Positions 1 to 13,600 of a stretch of 64,000 nucleotides of DNA are shown one piece after another. The position numbers and the translations under genes were made by a program. This DNA comes from Archivesica marissinica. Taxonomy: Eukaryota; Mollusca; Bivalvia; Venerida; Vesicomyidae. Below the pieces are notes generated by a model. That model did no database searches. It was not told where the DNA came from and saw only the letters and a program-made list of their open reading frames with translations. The stretch is taken from contig CM026398.1 of assembly GCA_014843695.1 (NCBI GenBank), positions 13,375,311 through 13,439,310 of the forward strand, in the 5' to 3' direction. Numbering within the stretch: the stretch's first letter is position 1; every line of letters begins with the position of its first letter.

Positions 1-910
1 TACATCAAGTTGGTACAATGAATCATTCATTACATCAAGTTGGTACAATGAATCATTCATTACATCACGTTGGTACAATGAATCATTCATTACATCAAGT
101 TGGTATAATGAATCATTCATTACATCAAGTTGGTACAAACACTCATTCATTACATCAAGTTGGTACAATGAATCATTCATTACATCAAGTTGGTACAATG
201 GCTCATTCATTACATCAAGTTGGTACAATGAATCATTCATTACATCAAGTTGGTACAATCACTCATTCATTACATCAAGTTGGTACAATGAATCATTCAT
301 TACATCAAGTTGGTACAATGACTCATTCATTACATCAAGTTGGTACAATGACTCATTCATTACATCAAGTTGGTACAATGACTCATTCATTACATCAAGT
401 TGGTACAATGACTCATTCATTACATCTAGTTGGTACAATTACATCACTCATTCATTACATCAAGTTGGTACAATCACTCATTCATTACATCAAGTTGGTA
501 CAATCACTCATTCATTACATCAAGTTGGTACAATGACTCATTCATTACATCTAGTTGGTACAATGACATCACTCATTCATTACATCAAGTTGGTACAATC
601 ACTCATTCATTACATCAAGTTGGTACAATCACTCATTCATTACATCAAGTTGGTACAATGACTCATTCATTACATCTAGTTGGTACAATCACATCACTCA
701 TTCATTACATCAAGTTGGTACAATGACTCATTCATTACATCACGTTGGTACAATGACTCATTCATTACATCAAGTTGGTACAATGACTCATTCATTACAT
801 CTAGTTGGTACAATGACTCATTCATTACATCAAGTTGGTACAATGACTCATTCATTACATCTAGTTGGTACAATGACATCACTCATTCATTACATCAAGT
901 TGGTACAAAC
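1..910. repeat. 30-bp minisatellite array
   Basis: About 29 head-to-tail copies of a 30-bp unit that alternates between ...AATGAATCATTCAT and ...AATGACTCATTCAT endings. From about 430 onward some units are longer by an inserted ACATC block. The window edge cuts the array. The reading frames on both strands are open only because 30 is a multiple of three. Confidence 0.97.
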
Positions 911-1184
911 AAATTAATCAGTGCTTACCTTAATATAGATTTTTAGGAATTTTTTTTTTTTATATTTTCAAAATTTCAGGATTTATTTTTTACATAGACA
1001 AAAAACAAAATGTACCAATTTTAGCACAGATTAATGTTGTGTATTATTTACACCGATACCAGTGTTAATATGTCCCCTTAAATTGTATATAATTACAATA
1101 TATACCATAATTATCATATCACTACAAAGCTCTCTAGTTATATCTCAACGAGATTCTCCAACTGTCCTATGGATTCGTACTACT

Positions 1185-1366
1185 ACCGGTATCACATGAG
1201 ATTTTCACCCGCGGGTGAAAAAATGCCATGAGATTTTCACCCCCTCACCCGCCCCCCAATATTTTAACCCTAACCAAGTCTCATAGGGGGGTGAAAATCT
1301 CATGGCATTTTGTTCACCCGCGGGTGAATAAATAGGCGGGTGAAAATATCATATGACACCGGTATT
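1185..1366. repeat. Foldback/MITE-like inverted repeat
   Basis: The two ends are inverted copies starting ACCGGTATCACATGAGATTT and ending in the complement ...ATCATATGACACCGGTAT. Inside, CACCCGCGGGTGAA palindromes and an inner inverted pair (ATGCCATGAGATTTTCACC versus its complement) make the whole 180 bp fold on itself. No coding capacity. It lies just downstream of the TMEM43 3' end. Confidence 0.75.
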
Positions 1367-1444
1367 GTATATTCTTTTTCATCAATACTTGGAAATTAAC
1401 TATTCATACTGTGATAATATATATTTGTATATTCTGATTTTGAT

Positions 1445-1450
1445 TTTATT
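1445..1450 (-). terminator. Putative polyadenylation signal of TMEM43
   Basis: TTTATT on the plus strand, so AATAAA on the coding strand, about 35 bases after the TMEM43 stop codon. It would give a very short 3' UTR. No transcript evidence is available from sequence alone. Confidence 0.45.
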
Positions 1451-1484
1451 ACAAGACATACAGGTGACATATCTAAACCCTGAT

Positions 1485-1693
1485 TCAATCAAACCGACTT
1501 CTGGATGAACCGGCGTTCATTCTGGACATTATGAATGGTGTTGTGGCCAGCGCTAGTATCGATAGTCCAAGGAGCGGTCGGTAGAATATCCAAGCGATTG
1601 CTATGATCGTCAACGATAGACTGATTGATAAACTCATGTTCATCAGGAACACTCCCATGGCAACTATGTCTCGTACAATAGGTAGCCAATCAA
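1485..1693 (-). CDS. TMEM43: TMEM43 exon 11 (last, with stop)
   Basis: 209 nt, 68 codons plus TGA. It begins VDWLPIVRDIV, nearly identical to the family signature, then has two membrane segments and WIFYRPLLG. It ends with a short basic, Ser-rich tail instead of the human KK tail. The acceptor ACTTGCAG|TTGATTGG is the last of about 18 tandem copies. Confidence 0.95.
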
Positions 1694-4600
1694 CTGCAAG
1701 TAAATCAATCATACAATAGGTAACCAATCAATTGCAAGGAAATCATACAATAGGTAACCAATCAACTGCAAGTAAATCATACAATAGGTAGTCAATTAAC
1801 TGCAAGTAAATCATACAATAGGTAACCAATCAACTGCAAGTAAATCATACAATATTTAACCAATCAACTGCAAGTAAATCATACAATAGGTAACCAATCA
1901 ACTGCAAGGAAATCATACAATAGGTAACCAATCAACTGCAAGGAAATCATACAATAGGTAACCAATCAACTGCAAGTAAATCATACAATAGGTAGCCAAT
2001 CAACTGCAAGTAAATCATACAATAGGTAACCAATCAACTGCAAGTAAATCATACAATAGGTAACCAACCAACTGCAAGTAAATCATACAATAGGTAACCA
2101 ATCAACTGCAAGTAAATCATACAATAGGTAACCAATCAACTGCAAGTAAATCATACAATAGGTAACCAATAAACTGCAAGTAAATCATACAATAGGTAAC
2201 CAATCAACTGACAGTAAATCATACAATAGGTAACCAATCAACTGCAAGTAAATCATACAATAGGTAACCAATCAACTGACAGTAAATCATACATGTCACA
2301 GGGTGACAAGTGACCACTCCATATTGAGCATCACTGCGCTAATCAGCCCAAGGATTAATTAGTGAAGTTAGACAGTGGCCATAGCAGATCTTGGAACATT
2401 TGATTGAACAATGCAACTGCAATTACTCCAGCTGTCCGACTAGCGCAGTGGTTAGCGCGCTCGCTTCTCACCAATGCAACCTGGGTTCGATCCTTGGATC
2501 AGTAAGTATGTGAGATGGTACGGTGGTCGCCAGATCGGACAGGTGGGTTTTCTCTGGGTACTCCGGTTTCCTCCCACACGAATGACACACATATATATCC
2601 GCGCCAACGAGAGTGATTAATATAAGTTGATAGAACTTGCTTCGCAATCGTTGTAAAGTAAATACAGTTTAAACTTTTTTAATTACTCCAGCATTACTGA
2701 GATGATCAGAGTGGTTATGTAACTTGTACAAGACATAATGCTATTTGAAGAATATTGGATATTAACTTTATTCAAGTGGGAGAGAGGGCATCATCAAAAT
2801 TAAAAGATTTTAACAATCCAAGGGTCATAACTCTGTTGTTACTTAGACAATCCAAGGCTTATAACTCTGTTGTTACTTAGACATTCCAAGAGTCATAACT
2901 CTGTTGTTACTTAGACAATTATTGCGACAAAAATTGGACAGTAATTACTGCAGCAGACTTGAACCCATCCCTAAACAACTGACCCTAACAACCCCATAGC
3001 ATGCAACCCCTAAACAACCAACGCTAACAAGCCCTAAACATCTGACCTTATCAACCCCTAAACAACCGACCCTAACAACCCATAAACAACCGACCCTAAC
3101 AACCCATAAACAACCGACCCTAACAATCCCTAAACAACCAACACTAACAACCCCTAAACAACAACCCATAAACAACCGACCCTTAACAACCGCTAAACAA
3201 CCGACCCCAACAACCCGTAAACAACCGACCCTAACAATGCCTAAACAACCGACCCTAACAACCCCTAAACAACCCGTAAACAACCGACCCTAACAATCCG
3301 TAAACAACCGACCCTAACAACCCATAAACAACCAGACCCTTAACAACCGCTAAACAACCGACCCCAACAACCCGTAAACAACCGACCCTAACAACCCATA
3401 AACAACCGACCCTAACAACCCATAAACAACCGACCCTAACAACACCTAAACAACCGACCCTAACAACCCATAAACAACCGACCCTAATAACCCGTAAACA
3501 ACCGACTCTAACAACACCTAAACAACCGACCCTAACAACCCCTAAACAATCGACCCTAACATCCCGTAAACAACCGACCCTAACAACCCCTAAACAACCG
3601 ACCCTAACAATCCCTAAACAACCGACCCTAACAACCCCTAAACAACCGACCCTAACAACCCCTAAACAACCGACCCTAACAACATGTACCTAATGTAGTG
3701 ACTATACTGGTGAGGCACGAGAATCCGATAAACATGAGAAGCCATCCTCCAAACCTGACTGCCCACGTGATCACCGAGTTCTGCATCTTCTCCTTGCCAA
3801 ATATCTCCTGTAAATAACAAATTGATGCATGAATATAACTTGAAATACACCAGCAGGCTGTTCTACTAATGCATTGATTAGTACACTCGCTTCTCACCAA
3901 TGCAACCCGGGTTCGATCCTTTGAACTGGGAAGTACTGTATGTGAGATGATGTGGTGGTTGCCAGATCGAACCAGTGGGTTTTCTCCGGGTACTCCCACC
4001 CGAATGACCACATATATACATGTATATACATCATATATATATGTCATCCGCGACAACGAGAGTGATTAATAAATATTGGATCTTACATTCGTGGTGATTT
4101 CATACAATATTTTATGAAGACGAGCTTCATAAAATATGGTATGAAATCATCACGAGTGTAAGTAGATATACCTGAGCTGCCACTGTAGTGGTTATATAAA
4201 TATACCAGAGCTGCCACTGTACTGTGGTTATATAAATATACCTGAGCTGCCACTGTACTGTGGTTATATAAATATACTGGAGCTGCCACTGTACTGTGGT
4301 TATATAAATATACTGGAGCTGCCACTGTACTGTGGTTATATAAATATACTGGAGCTGCCACTGTACTGTGGTTATATAAATATACTGGAGCTGCCACTGT
4401 ACTGTGGCTATATAAATATACTGGAGCTGCCACTGTACTGTGGTTATATAAATATACTGGAGCTGCCACTGTACTGTGGTTATATAAATATACTGGAGCT
4501 GCCACTGTAGTGGTTATATAAATATACCAGAGCTGCCACTGTAGTGGTTATATAAATATACCAGAGCTGCCACTGTAGTGGTTATATAAATATACCAGAG

Positions 4601-7600
4601 CTGCCACTGTACTGTGGTTATATAAATATACCAGAGCTGCCACTGTAGTGGTTATATAAATATACCAGAGCTGCCACTGTAGTGGTTATATAAATATACC
4701 AGAGCTGCCACTGTACTGTGGTTATATAAATATACCAGAGCTGCCACTGTAGTGGTTATATAAATATACCAGAGCTGCCACTGTAGTGGTTATATAAATA
4801 TACCAGAGCTGCCACTGTACTGTGGTTATATAAATATACCAGAGCTGCCACTGTACTGTGGTTATATAAATATACCAGAGCTGCCACTGTACTGTGGTTA
4901 TATAAATATACCAGAGCTGCCACTGTACTGTGGTTATATAAATATACCAGAGCTGCCACTGTACTGTGGTTATATAAATATACTGGAGCTGCCACTGTAC
5001 TGTGGTTATATAAATATACTGGAGCTGCCATTGTACTGTGGTTATATAAATATACCAGAGCTGCCACTGTAGAGGTTATATAAATATACTGGAGCTGCCA
5101 TTGTACTGTGGTTATATAAATATACTGGAGCTGCCACTGTAGTGGTTATATAAATATACCAGAGCTGCCACTGTAGTGGTTATATAAATATACCAGAGCT
5201 GCCACTGTAGTGGTTATATAAATATACTGGAGCTGCCACTGTACTGTGGTTATATAAATATACCAGAGCTGCCACTGTAGTGGTTATATAAATATACTGG
5301 AGCTGCCACTGTACTGTGGTTATATAAATATACCAGAGCTGCCACTGTACTGTGGTTATATAAATATACTGGAGCTGCCACTGTACTGTGGTTATATAAA
5401 TATACTGGAGCTGCCACTGTAGTGGTTATATAAATATACCAGAGCTGCCACTGTAGTGTGGTTATATAAATATACTGGAGCTGCCACTGTACTGTGGTTA
5501 TATAAATATACCAGAGCTGCCACTGTAGTGGTTATATAAATATACTGGAGCTGCCACTGTACTGTGGTTATATAAATATACTGGAGCTGCCACTGTACTG
5601 TGGTTATATAAATATACTGGAGCTGCCACTGTACTGTGGTTATATAAATATACTGGAGCTGCCACTGTACTGTGGTTATATAAATATACTGGAGCTGCCA
5701 CTGTACTGTGGTTATATAAATATACTGGAGCTGCCACTGTACTGTGGTTATATAAATATACTGGAGCTGCCACTGTACTGTGGTTATATAAATATACTGG
5801 AGCTGCCACTGTAGTGTGGTTATATAAATATACTGGAGCTGCCACTGTACTGTGGTTATATAAATATACCTGAGCTGCCACTGTACTGTGGTTATATAAA
5901 TATACCAGAGCTGCCACTGTAGTGGTTATATAAATATACTGGAGCAGCCACTGTACTGTGGTTATATAAATATACCAGAGCTGCCACTGTACTGTGGTTA
6001 TATAAATATACTGGAGCTGCCACTGTACTGTGGTTATATAAATATACTGGAGCTGCCACTGTACTGTGGTTATATAAATATACTGGAGCTGCCACTGTAC
6101 TGTGGTTATATAAATATACTGGAGCTGCCACTGTACTGTGGTTATATAAATATACTGGAGCTGCCACTGTACTGTGGTTATATAATATACCAATATACTG
6201 GAGCTGCCACTGTACTGTGGTTATATAAATATACCAGAGCTGCCACTGTACTGTGGTTATATAAATATACCAGAGCTGCCACTGTACTGTGGTTATATAA
6301 ATATACTGACGAGCTGCCACTGTACTGTGGTTATATAAATATACTGGAGCTGCCACTGTACTGTGGTTATATAAATATACTGAGCTGCCACTGTACTGTG
6401 GTTATATAAATATACCAGAGCTGCCACTGTACTGTGGTTATATAAATATACTGGAGCTGCCATTGTACTGTGGTTATATAAATATACTGGAGCTGCCACT
6501 GTACTGTGGTTATATAAATATACCAGAGCTGCCACTGTACTGTGGTTATATAAATATACCAGAGCTGCCACTGTACTGTGGCTATATAAATATACTGGAG
6601 CTGCCACTGTACTGTGGTTATATAAATATACCAGAGCTGCCACTGTACTGTGGTTATATAAATATACTGGAGCTGCCATTGTACTGTGGTTATATAAATA
6701 TACTGGAGCTGCCACTGTACTGTGGTTATATAAATATACCAGAGCTGCCACTGTACTGTGGTTATATAAATATACTGGAGCTGCCACTGTACTGTGGTTA
6801 TATAAATATACTGGAGCTGCCACTGTACTGTGGTTATATAAATATACTGGAGCTGCCACTGTACTGTGGTTATATAAATATACTGGAGCTGCCACTGTAC
6901 TGTGGTTATATAAATATACTGGAGCTGCCACTGTACTGTGGTTATATAAATATACTGGAGCTGCCATTGTACTGTGGTTATATAAATATACCAGAGCTGC
7001 CACTGTACTGTGGTTATATAAATATACCAGAGCTGCCACTGTACTGTGGTTATATAAATATACTGGAGCTGCCACTGTACTGTGGTTATATAAATATACT
7101 GGAGCTGCCACTGTACTGTGGTTATATAAATATACAGGAGCTGCCACTGTACTGTGGTTATATAAATATACCAGAGCTGCCACTGTACTGTGGTTATATA
7201 AATATACTGGAGCTGCCATTGTACTGTGGTTATATAAATATACTGGAGCTGCCACTGTACTGTGGTTATATAAATATACCAGAGCTGCCACTGTACTGTG
7301 GTTATATAAATATACCAGAGCTGCCACTGTACTGTGGCTATATAAATATACTGGAGCTGCCACTGTACTGTGGTTATATAAATATACCAGAGCTGCCACT
7401 GTACTGTGGTTATATAAATATACTGGAGCTGCCATTGTACTGTGGTTATATAAATATACTGGAGCTGCCACTGTACTGTGGTTATATAAATATACCAGAG
7501 CTGCCACTGTACTGTGGTTATATAAATATACCAGAGCTGCCACTGTACTGTGGCTATATAAATATACTGGAGCTGCCACTGTACTGTGGTTATATAAATA

Positions 7601-10600
7601 TACCAGAGCTGCCACTGTACTGTGGTTATATAAATATACTGGAGCTGCCATTGTACTGTGGTTATATAAATATACTGGAGCTGCCACTGTACTGTGGTTA
7701 TATAAATATACCTGAGCTGCCACTGTACTGTGGTTATATAAATATACCTGAGCTGCCACTGTACTGTGGTTATATAAATATACCTGAGCTGCCACTGTAC
7801 TGTGGTTATATAAATATACCTGAGCTGCCACTGTACTGTGGTTATATAAATATACCTGAGCTGCCACTGTACTGTGGTTATATAAATATACCTGAGCTGC
7901 CACTGTACTGTGGTTATATAAATATACCTGAGCTGCCACTGTACTGTGGTTATATAAATATACCTGAGCTGCCACTGTACTGTGGTTATATAAATATACC
8001 TGAGCTGCCACTGTACTGTGGTTATATAAATATACCTGAGCTGCCACTGTACTGTGGTTATATAAATATACCTGAGCTGCCACTGTACTGTGGTTATATA
8101 AATATACCTGAGCTGCCACTGTACTGTGGTTATATAAATATACCTGAGCTGCCACTGTACTGTGGTTATATAAATATACCAGAGCTGCCACTGTAGTGGT
8201 TATATAAATATACCAGAGCTGCCATTGTACTGTGGTTATATAAATATACTGGAGCTGCTACTGTACTGTGGTTATATAAATATACCAGAGCTGCCACTGT
8301 ACTGTGGTTATATAAATATACCAGAGCTGCCACTGTACTGTGGCTATATAAATATACTGGAGCTGCCACTGTACTGTGGTTATATAAATATACCAGAGCT
8401 GCCACTGTACTGTGGTTATATAAATATACTGGAGCTGCCATTGTACTGTGGTTATATAAATATACTGGAGCTGCCACTGTACTGTGGTTATATAAATATA
8501 CCTGAGCTGCCACTGTACTGTGGTTATATAAATATACTGGAGCTGCCACTGTACTGTGGTTATATAAATATACCTGAGCTGCCACTGTACTGTGGTTATA
8601 TAAATATACTGGAGCTGCCACTGTACTGTGGTTATATAAATATACTGGAGCTGCCACTGTACTGTGGTTATATAAATATACCAGAGCTGCCACTGTACTG
8701 TGGTTATATAAATATACCAGAGCTGCCACTGTACTGTGGTTATATAAATATACTGGAGCTGCCACTGTACTGTGGTTATATAAATATACTGGAGCTGCCA
8801 CTGTACTGTGGCTATATAAATATACCAGAGCTGCCACTGTACTGTGGTTATATAAATATACCAGAGCTGCCACTGTACTGTGGTTATATAAATATACTGG
8901 AGCTGCCACTGTACTGTGGTTATATAAATATACTGGAGCTGCCACTGTACTGTGGTTATATAAATATACCTGAGCTGCCACTGTACTGTGGTTATATAAA
9001 TATACCAGAGCTGCCACTGTACTGTGGTTATATAAATATACTGGAGCTGCCACTGTACTGTGGTTATATAAATATACCAGAGCTGCCACTGTAGTGTGGT
9101 TATATAAATATACTGGAGCTGCCACTGTACTGTGGTTATATAAATATACCAGAGCTGCCACTGTACTGTGGTTATATAAATATACTGGAGCTGCCACTGT
9201 ACTGTGGTTATATAAATATACTGGAGCTGCCACTGTACTGTGGTTATATAAATATACCAGAGCTGCCACTGTACTGTGGTTATATAAATATACTGGAGCT
9301 GCCACTGTACTGTGGTTATATAAATATACCTGAGCTGCCACTGTACTGTGATTATATAAATATACCAGAGCTGCCACTGTACTGTGGTTATATAAATATA
9401 CTGGAGCTGCCACTGTACTGTGGTTATATAAATATACCAGAGCTGCCACTGTACTGTGGTTATATAAATATACTGGAGCTGCCACTGTACTGTGGTTATA
9501 TAAATATACTGGAGCTGCCACTGTACTGTGGTTATATAAATATACCTGAGCTGCCACTGTAGTGTGGTTATATAAATATACCAGAGCTGCCACTGAGTAA
9601 CTCGGGTGAGATAACCTACTATTTGATGACTTTGTACATTTTTGGGCTGTAATGTCACTGAGATTCCCTGCATGTACGAATGGATAACATTTCGGAAGCT
9701 CACTGCCAGTAATTGATTGAGTTGGTTCGCACCAACTCTACTTTGTTCGATGCTAAATAACATAAATATGCTGAACATAAAGATAGATGTTCAGAAGTTG
9801 GTAAGGTTGTTCGCTCAAAAATCATCATTAATATAGACTAGTGAAAATGTATAGGTATTAACCCTTTCAACACCACAGACCTCTAAATAGGCGTACAAAA
9901 AGTGTAGATCCAGATGAGCCGGCTCGTGATGAGCCGTCTCATCAGGATCTGCACTTTTTGCCAGTAATATTACAATTTTTAAACAATAATTTACCCATTT
10001 TGATAAATGAACTGATCCAAATGTAATTTTCTTATTAATTTAATTGGTCTAAAAATGTCATGGACCAGTCTATGGCAGTTACTTGGTGTTGAATGGGTTA
10101 AAGGAAACAAACAAATCACATACCATGAATGCATTCGCACAGCGCTTGTACCTGCATATGGAATCTTAGCTTTACATCTTATGGGGCCTCTCCAACTATT
10201 GGTGGAGGAAGACTCTGGGTGCCCATCCGAGCAGTATTTCAGGCATGGAAGGTCATCCGGGTAGATCCAGCAACCTTCCACAAGCCAGCTGGATGACTTC
10301 CTCACATGAAAAAATTTGACACTCCCAATGGGATTCGAACCTGCCAAAGTGATTTGAAATCGACGACAATAAGCACTCGGCCACGTTTTGTTCATACGTA
10401 ATACTCTGTATAGAATTCAGTAAATGGAACTTTGGATTACTGTCTAACCTGAATTAGATAATGACTAAGTCCAATGAAAAAGCCACATTTCTCGCTTCTA
10501 AATCGTATAGACGAGACCTACTTATGTACGTTGTCTAAGTCTGGTAGATCAACTCATTGGCCCGTCTTAACGATATATACATCTCGCTTCGCTCCGTGTA

Positions 10601-13600
10601 TATTTCGCTAAGACGGGCCAATTCGTGATCTATCCGATACACACATGACATTATGATGGAAAATATTCGAAACAGTTTACCTGTGCTGATAAACTACCCT
10701 CATACAATAGTTCCAGGACGTCGCCAGCTAGGGTCTGGTAAGGCAACAACTTTGATCCCAGTTGCCTGGCTACAATGCTCACCTAAACGGATAAAAGTGT
10801 ATTTATAGTAACACAGACCTTGCAGATGGATCTGTAGTCCAGTGGTAACACGCTGGACTGGTAATCCAAGGATCGCAGGTTCGATCCCCGTCTGACCCTA
10901 ATAAAATTCAGTTGGAACTGTAAGCCGAGGTCTTGTGTCGGTGCTTCACACTGTGCACGTAAAAGAACCAGAGGAGATTCTGGAATGGGTCTCTGTCTGT
11001 ATCATTGCACTATCCTCCAAAATGACTGATCTCTTCAGGAGGCGTCGCTCATATGGACAACCAGTAGCGACGATAAATAAACGTAAAAACACACTCCAGC
11101 ATCACAGTATGTTGAAAACTGTAGTAGTCTGAGATTTGAAAAATGCAATGGGCTGATTGGCCGTAGCCTTTCGAACCACGTTGTAAGCAACTTACCGGAT
11201 GCCAGACATGAAAGCAAAGCGTTGAACCCTGTTTCTCTTACATTACCTGCTTTAGTTAATTGTAACAATGCAGGGTACCAGTCTACAGAATGACATACAC
11301 AATATATCATTACAGAATTACAAGCAACCACACTATTCCTGACTTATAGTACAATGACATATAGTACAATGACATATAATACAATGACATATAGCACAAT
11401 GCCATATAATACAATGACATATAGTACAATGACATATAATACAATGACATATAGCACAATGACATATAGCACAATGACATATAATACAATGACATATAAT
11501 ACAATGACATATAGCACAATGCCATATAATACAATGACATATAGCACAATGCCATATAATACAATGACATATAGTACAATGACATATAATACAATGACAT
11601 ATAGTACAATGACATATAATACAATGACATATAGCACAATGCCATATAATACAATGACATATAGTACAATGACATATAATACAATGACATATAGTACAAT
11701 GACATATAATACAATGACATATAGTACAATGACATATAATACAATGACATATAGCACAATGCCATATAATACAATGACATATAGTACAATGACATATAGT
11801 ACAATGACATATAATACAATGACATATAGTACAATGACATATAGTACAATGACATATAATACAATGACATATAATACAATGACATATAGCACAATGCCAT
11901 ATAATACAATGACATATAGTACAATGACATATAATACAATGACATATAGCACAATGCCATATAATACAATGCCATATAATACAATGACATATAATACAAT
12001 GCCATATAATACAATGACATATAATACAATGACATATAATACAATGACATATAATACATATAATACAATGACATATAATACAATGACATAATACATATAA
12101 TGCAATGACATATAGTACAATGACATATAATACAATGACATATAATACAATGACATATAGTACAATGACATATAATACAATGACATATAATACAATGACA
12201 TATAGCACAATGACATATAGTACAATGACATATAGTACAATGACATATAATACAATGACATATAATACAATGACATATAATACAATGACATATAGTACAA
12301 TGACATATAATACAATGACATATAGTACAATGACATATAATACAATGCCATATAGCACAATGCCATATAATACAATGACATATAATACAATGACATATAA
12401 TACATATAATGCAATGACATATAATACATGTATATAATGCAATGACATATAGTACAATGACATATAGTACAATGACATATAGTACAATGACATATAATAC
12501 AATGACATATAATACAATGACATATAGTACAATGACATATAGTACAATGACATATAATACAATGCCATATAATACAATGCCATATAATACAATGACATAT
12601 AATACAATGACATATAATACAATGACATATAATACAATGACATATAATACATATAATGCAATGACATATAGTACAATGACATATAATACAATTGACATAT
12701 AATACAATGCCATATAGCACAATTGACATATAATACAATGACATATAGTACAATGACATATAATACAATGACATATAGCACAATTGACATATAATACAAT
12801 TGACATATAGTACAATGACATATAGTACAATGACATATAATACAATGACATATAGTACAATGACATATAGTACAATGACATATAATACAATGACATATAG
12901 TACAATGACATATAATACAATGCCATATAATACAATGACATATAGTACAATGACATATAATACAATGACATATAGTACAATGACATATAATACAATGACA
13001 TATAGTACAATGACATATAATACAATGACATATAGTACAATGACATATAATACAATGACATATAATACAATGACATATAATACAATGACATATAATACAA
13101 TGACATATAGTACATATAATACATATAATACAATGACATATAATACAATGACATATAATACAATGACATATAATACAATGACATATAGTACAATGACATA
13201 TAATACAATGACATATAGTACATATAATACATATAGTACAATGACATATAATACAATGCCATATAATACAATGACATATAATACAATGACATATAATACA
13301 ATGCCATATAGTACAATGACATATAATACAATGACATATAATACAATGACATATAGTACAATGACATATAATACAATGACATATAATACAATGACATATA
13401 GTACAATGACATATAATACAATGACATATAGTACAATGACATATAATACAATGACATATAATACAATGACATATAATACAATGACATATAATACAATATA
13501 CAATGACATATAGTACAATGACATATAATACAATGACATATAATACATATATACAATGACATATAATACAATGACATATAATACATATAATACAATGACA

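Noticed and set aside
1681..2290. CRISPR-like array
   Set aside because: Units are directly contiguous with no variable spacers, and the genome is eukaryotic. The same applies to all other arrays.
2959..3680. Interstitial telomere
   Set aside because: CCCTAA is embedded in a degenerate 24-bp unit and not in hexamer tandem; reported only as CCCTAA-rich.
6293..9778. ORFs of 475-632 codons on both strands in the 36-bp array
   Set aside because: Same cause: 12-codon unit, mirror-image openness on the other strand, no start context, no complex sequence.
10828..10900. Possible tRNA-Thr gene
   Set aside because: The head has A and B boxes and an anticodon-like loop, but it runs directly into a SINE body and lacks a clean acceptor stem and terminator.
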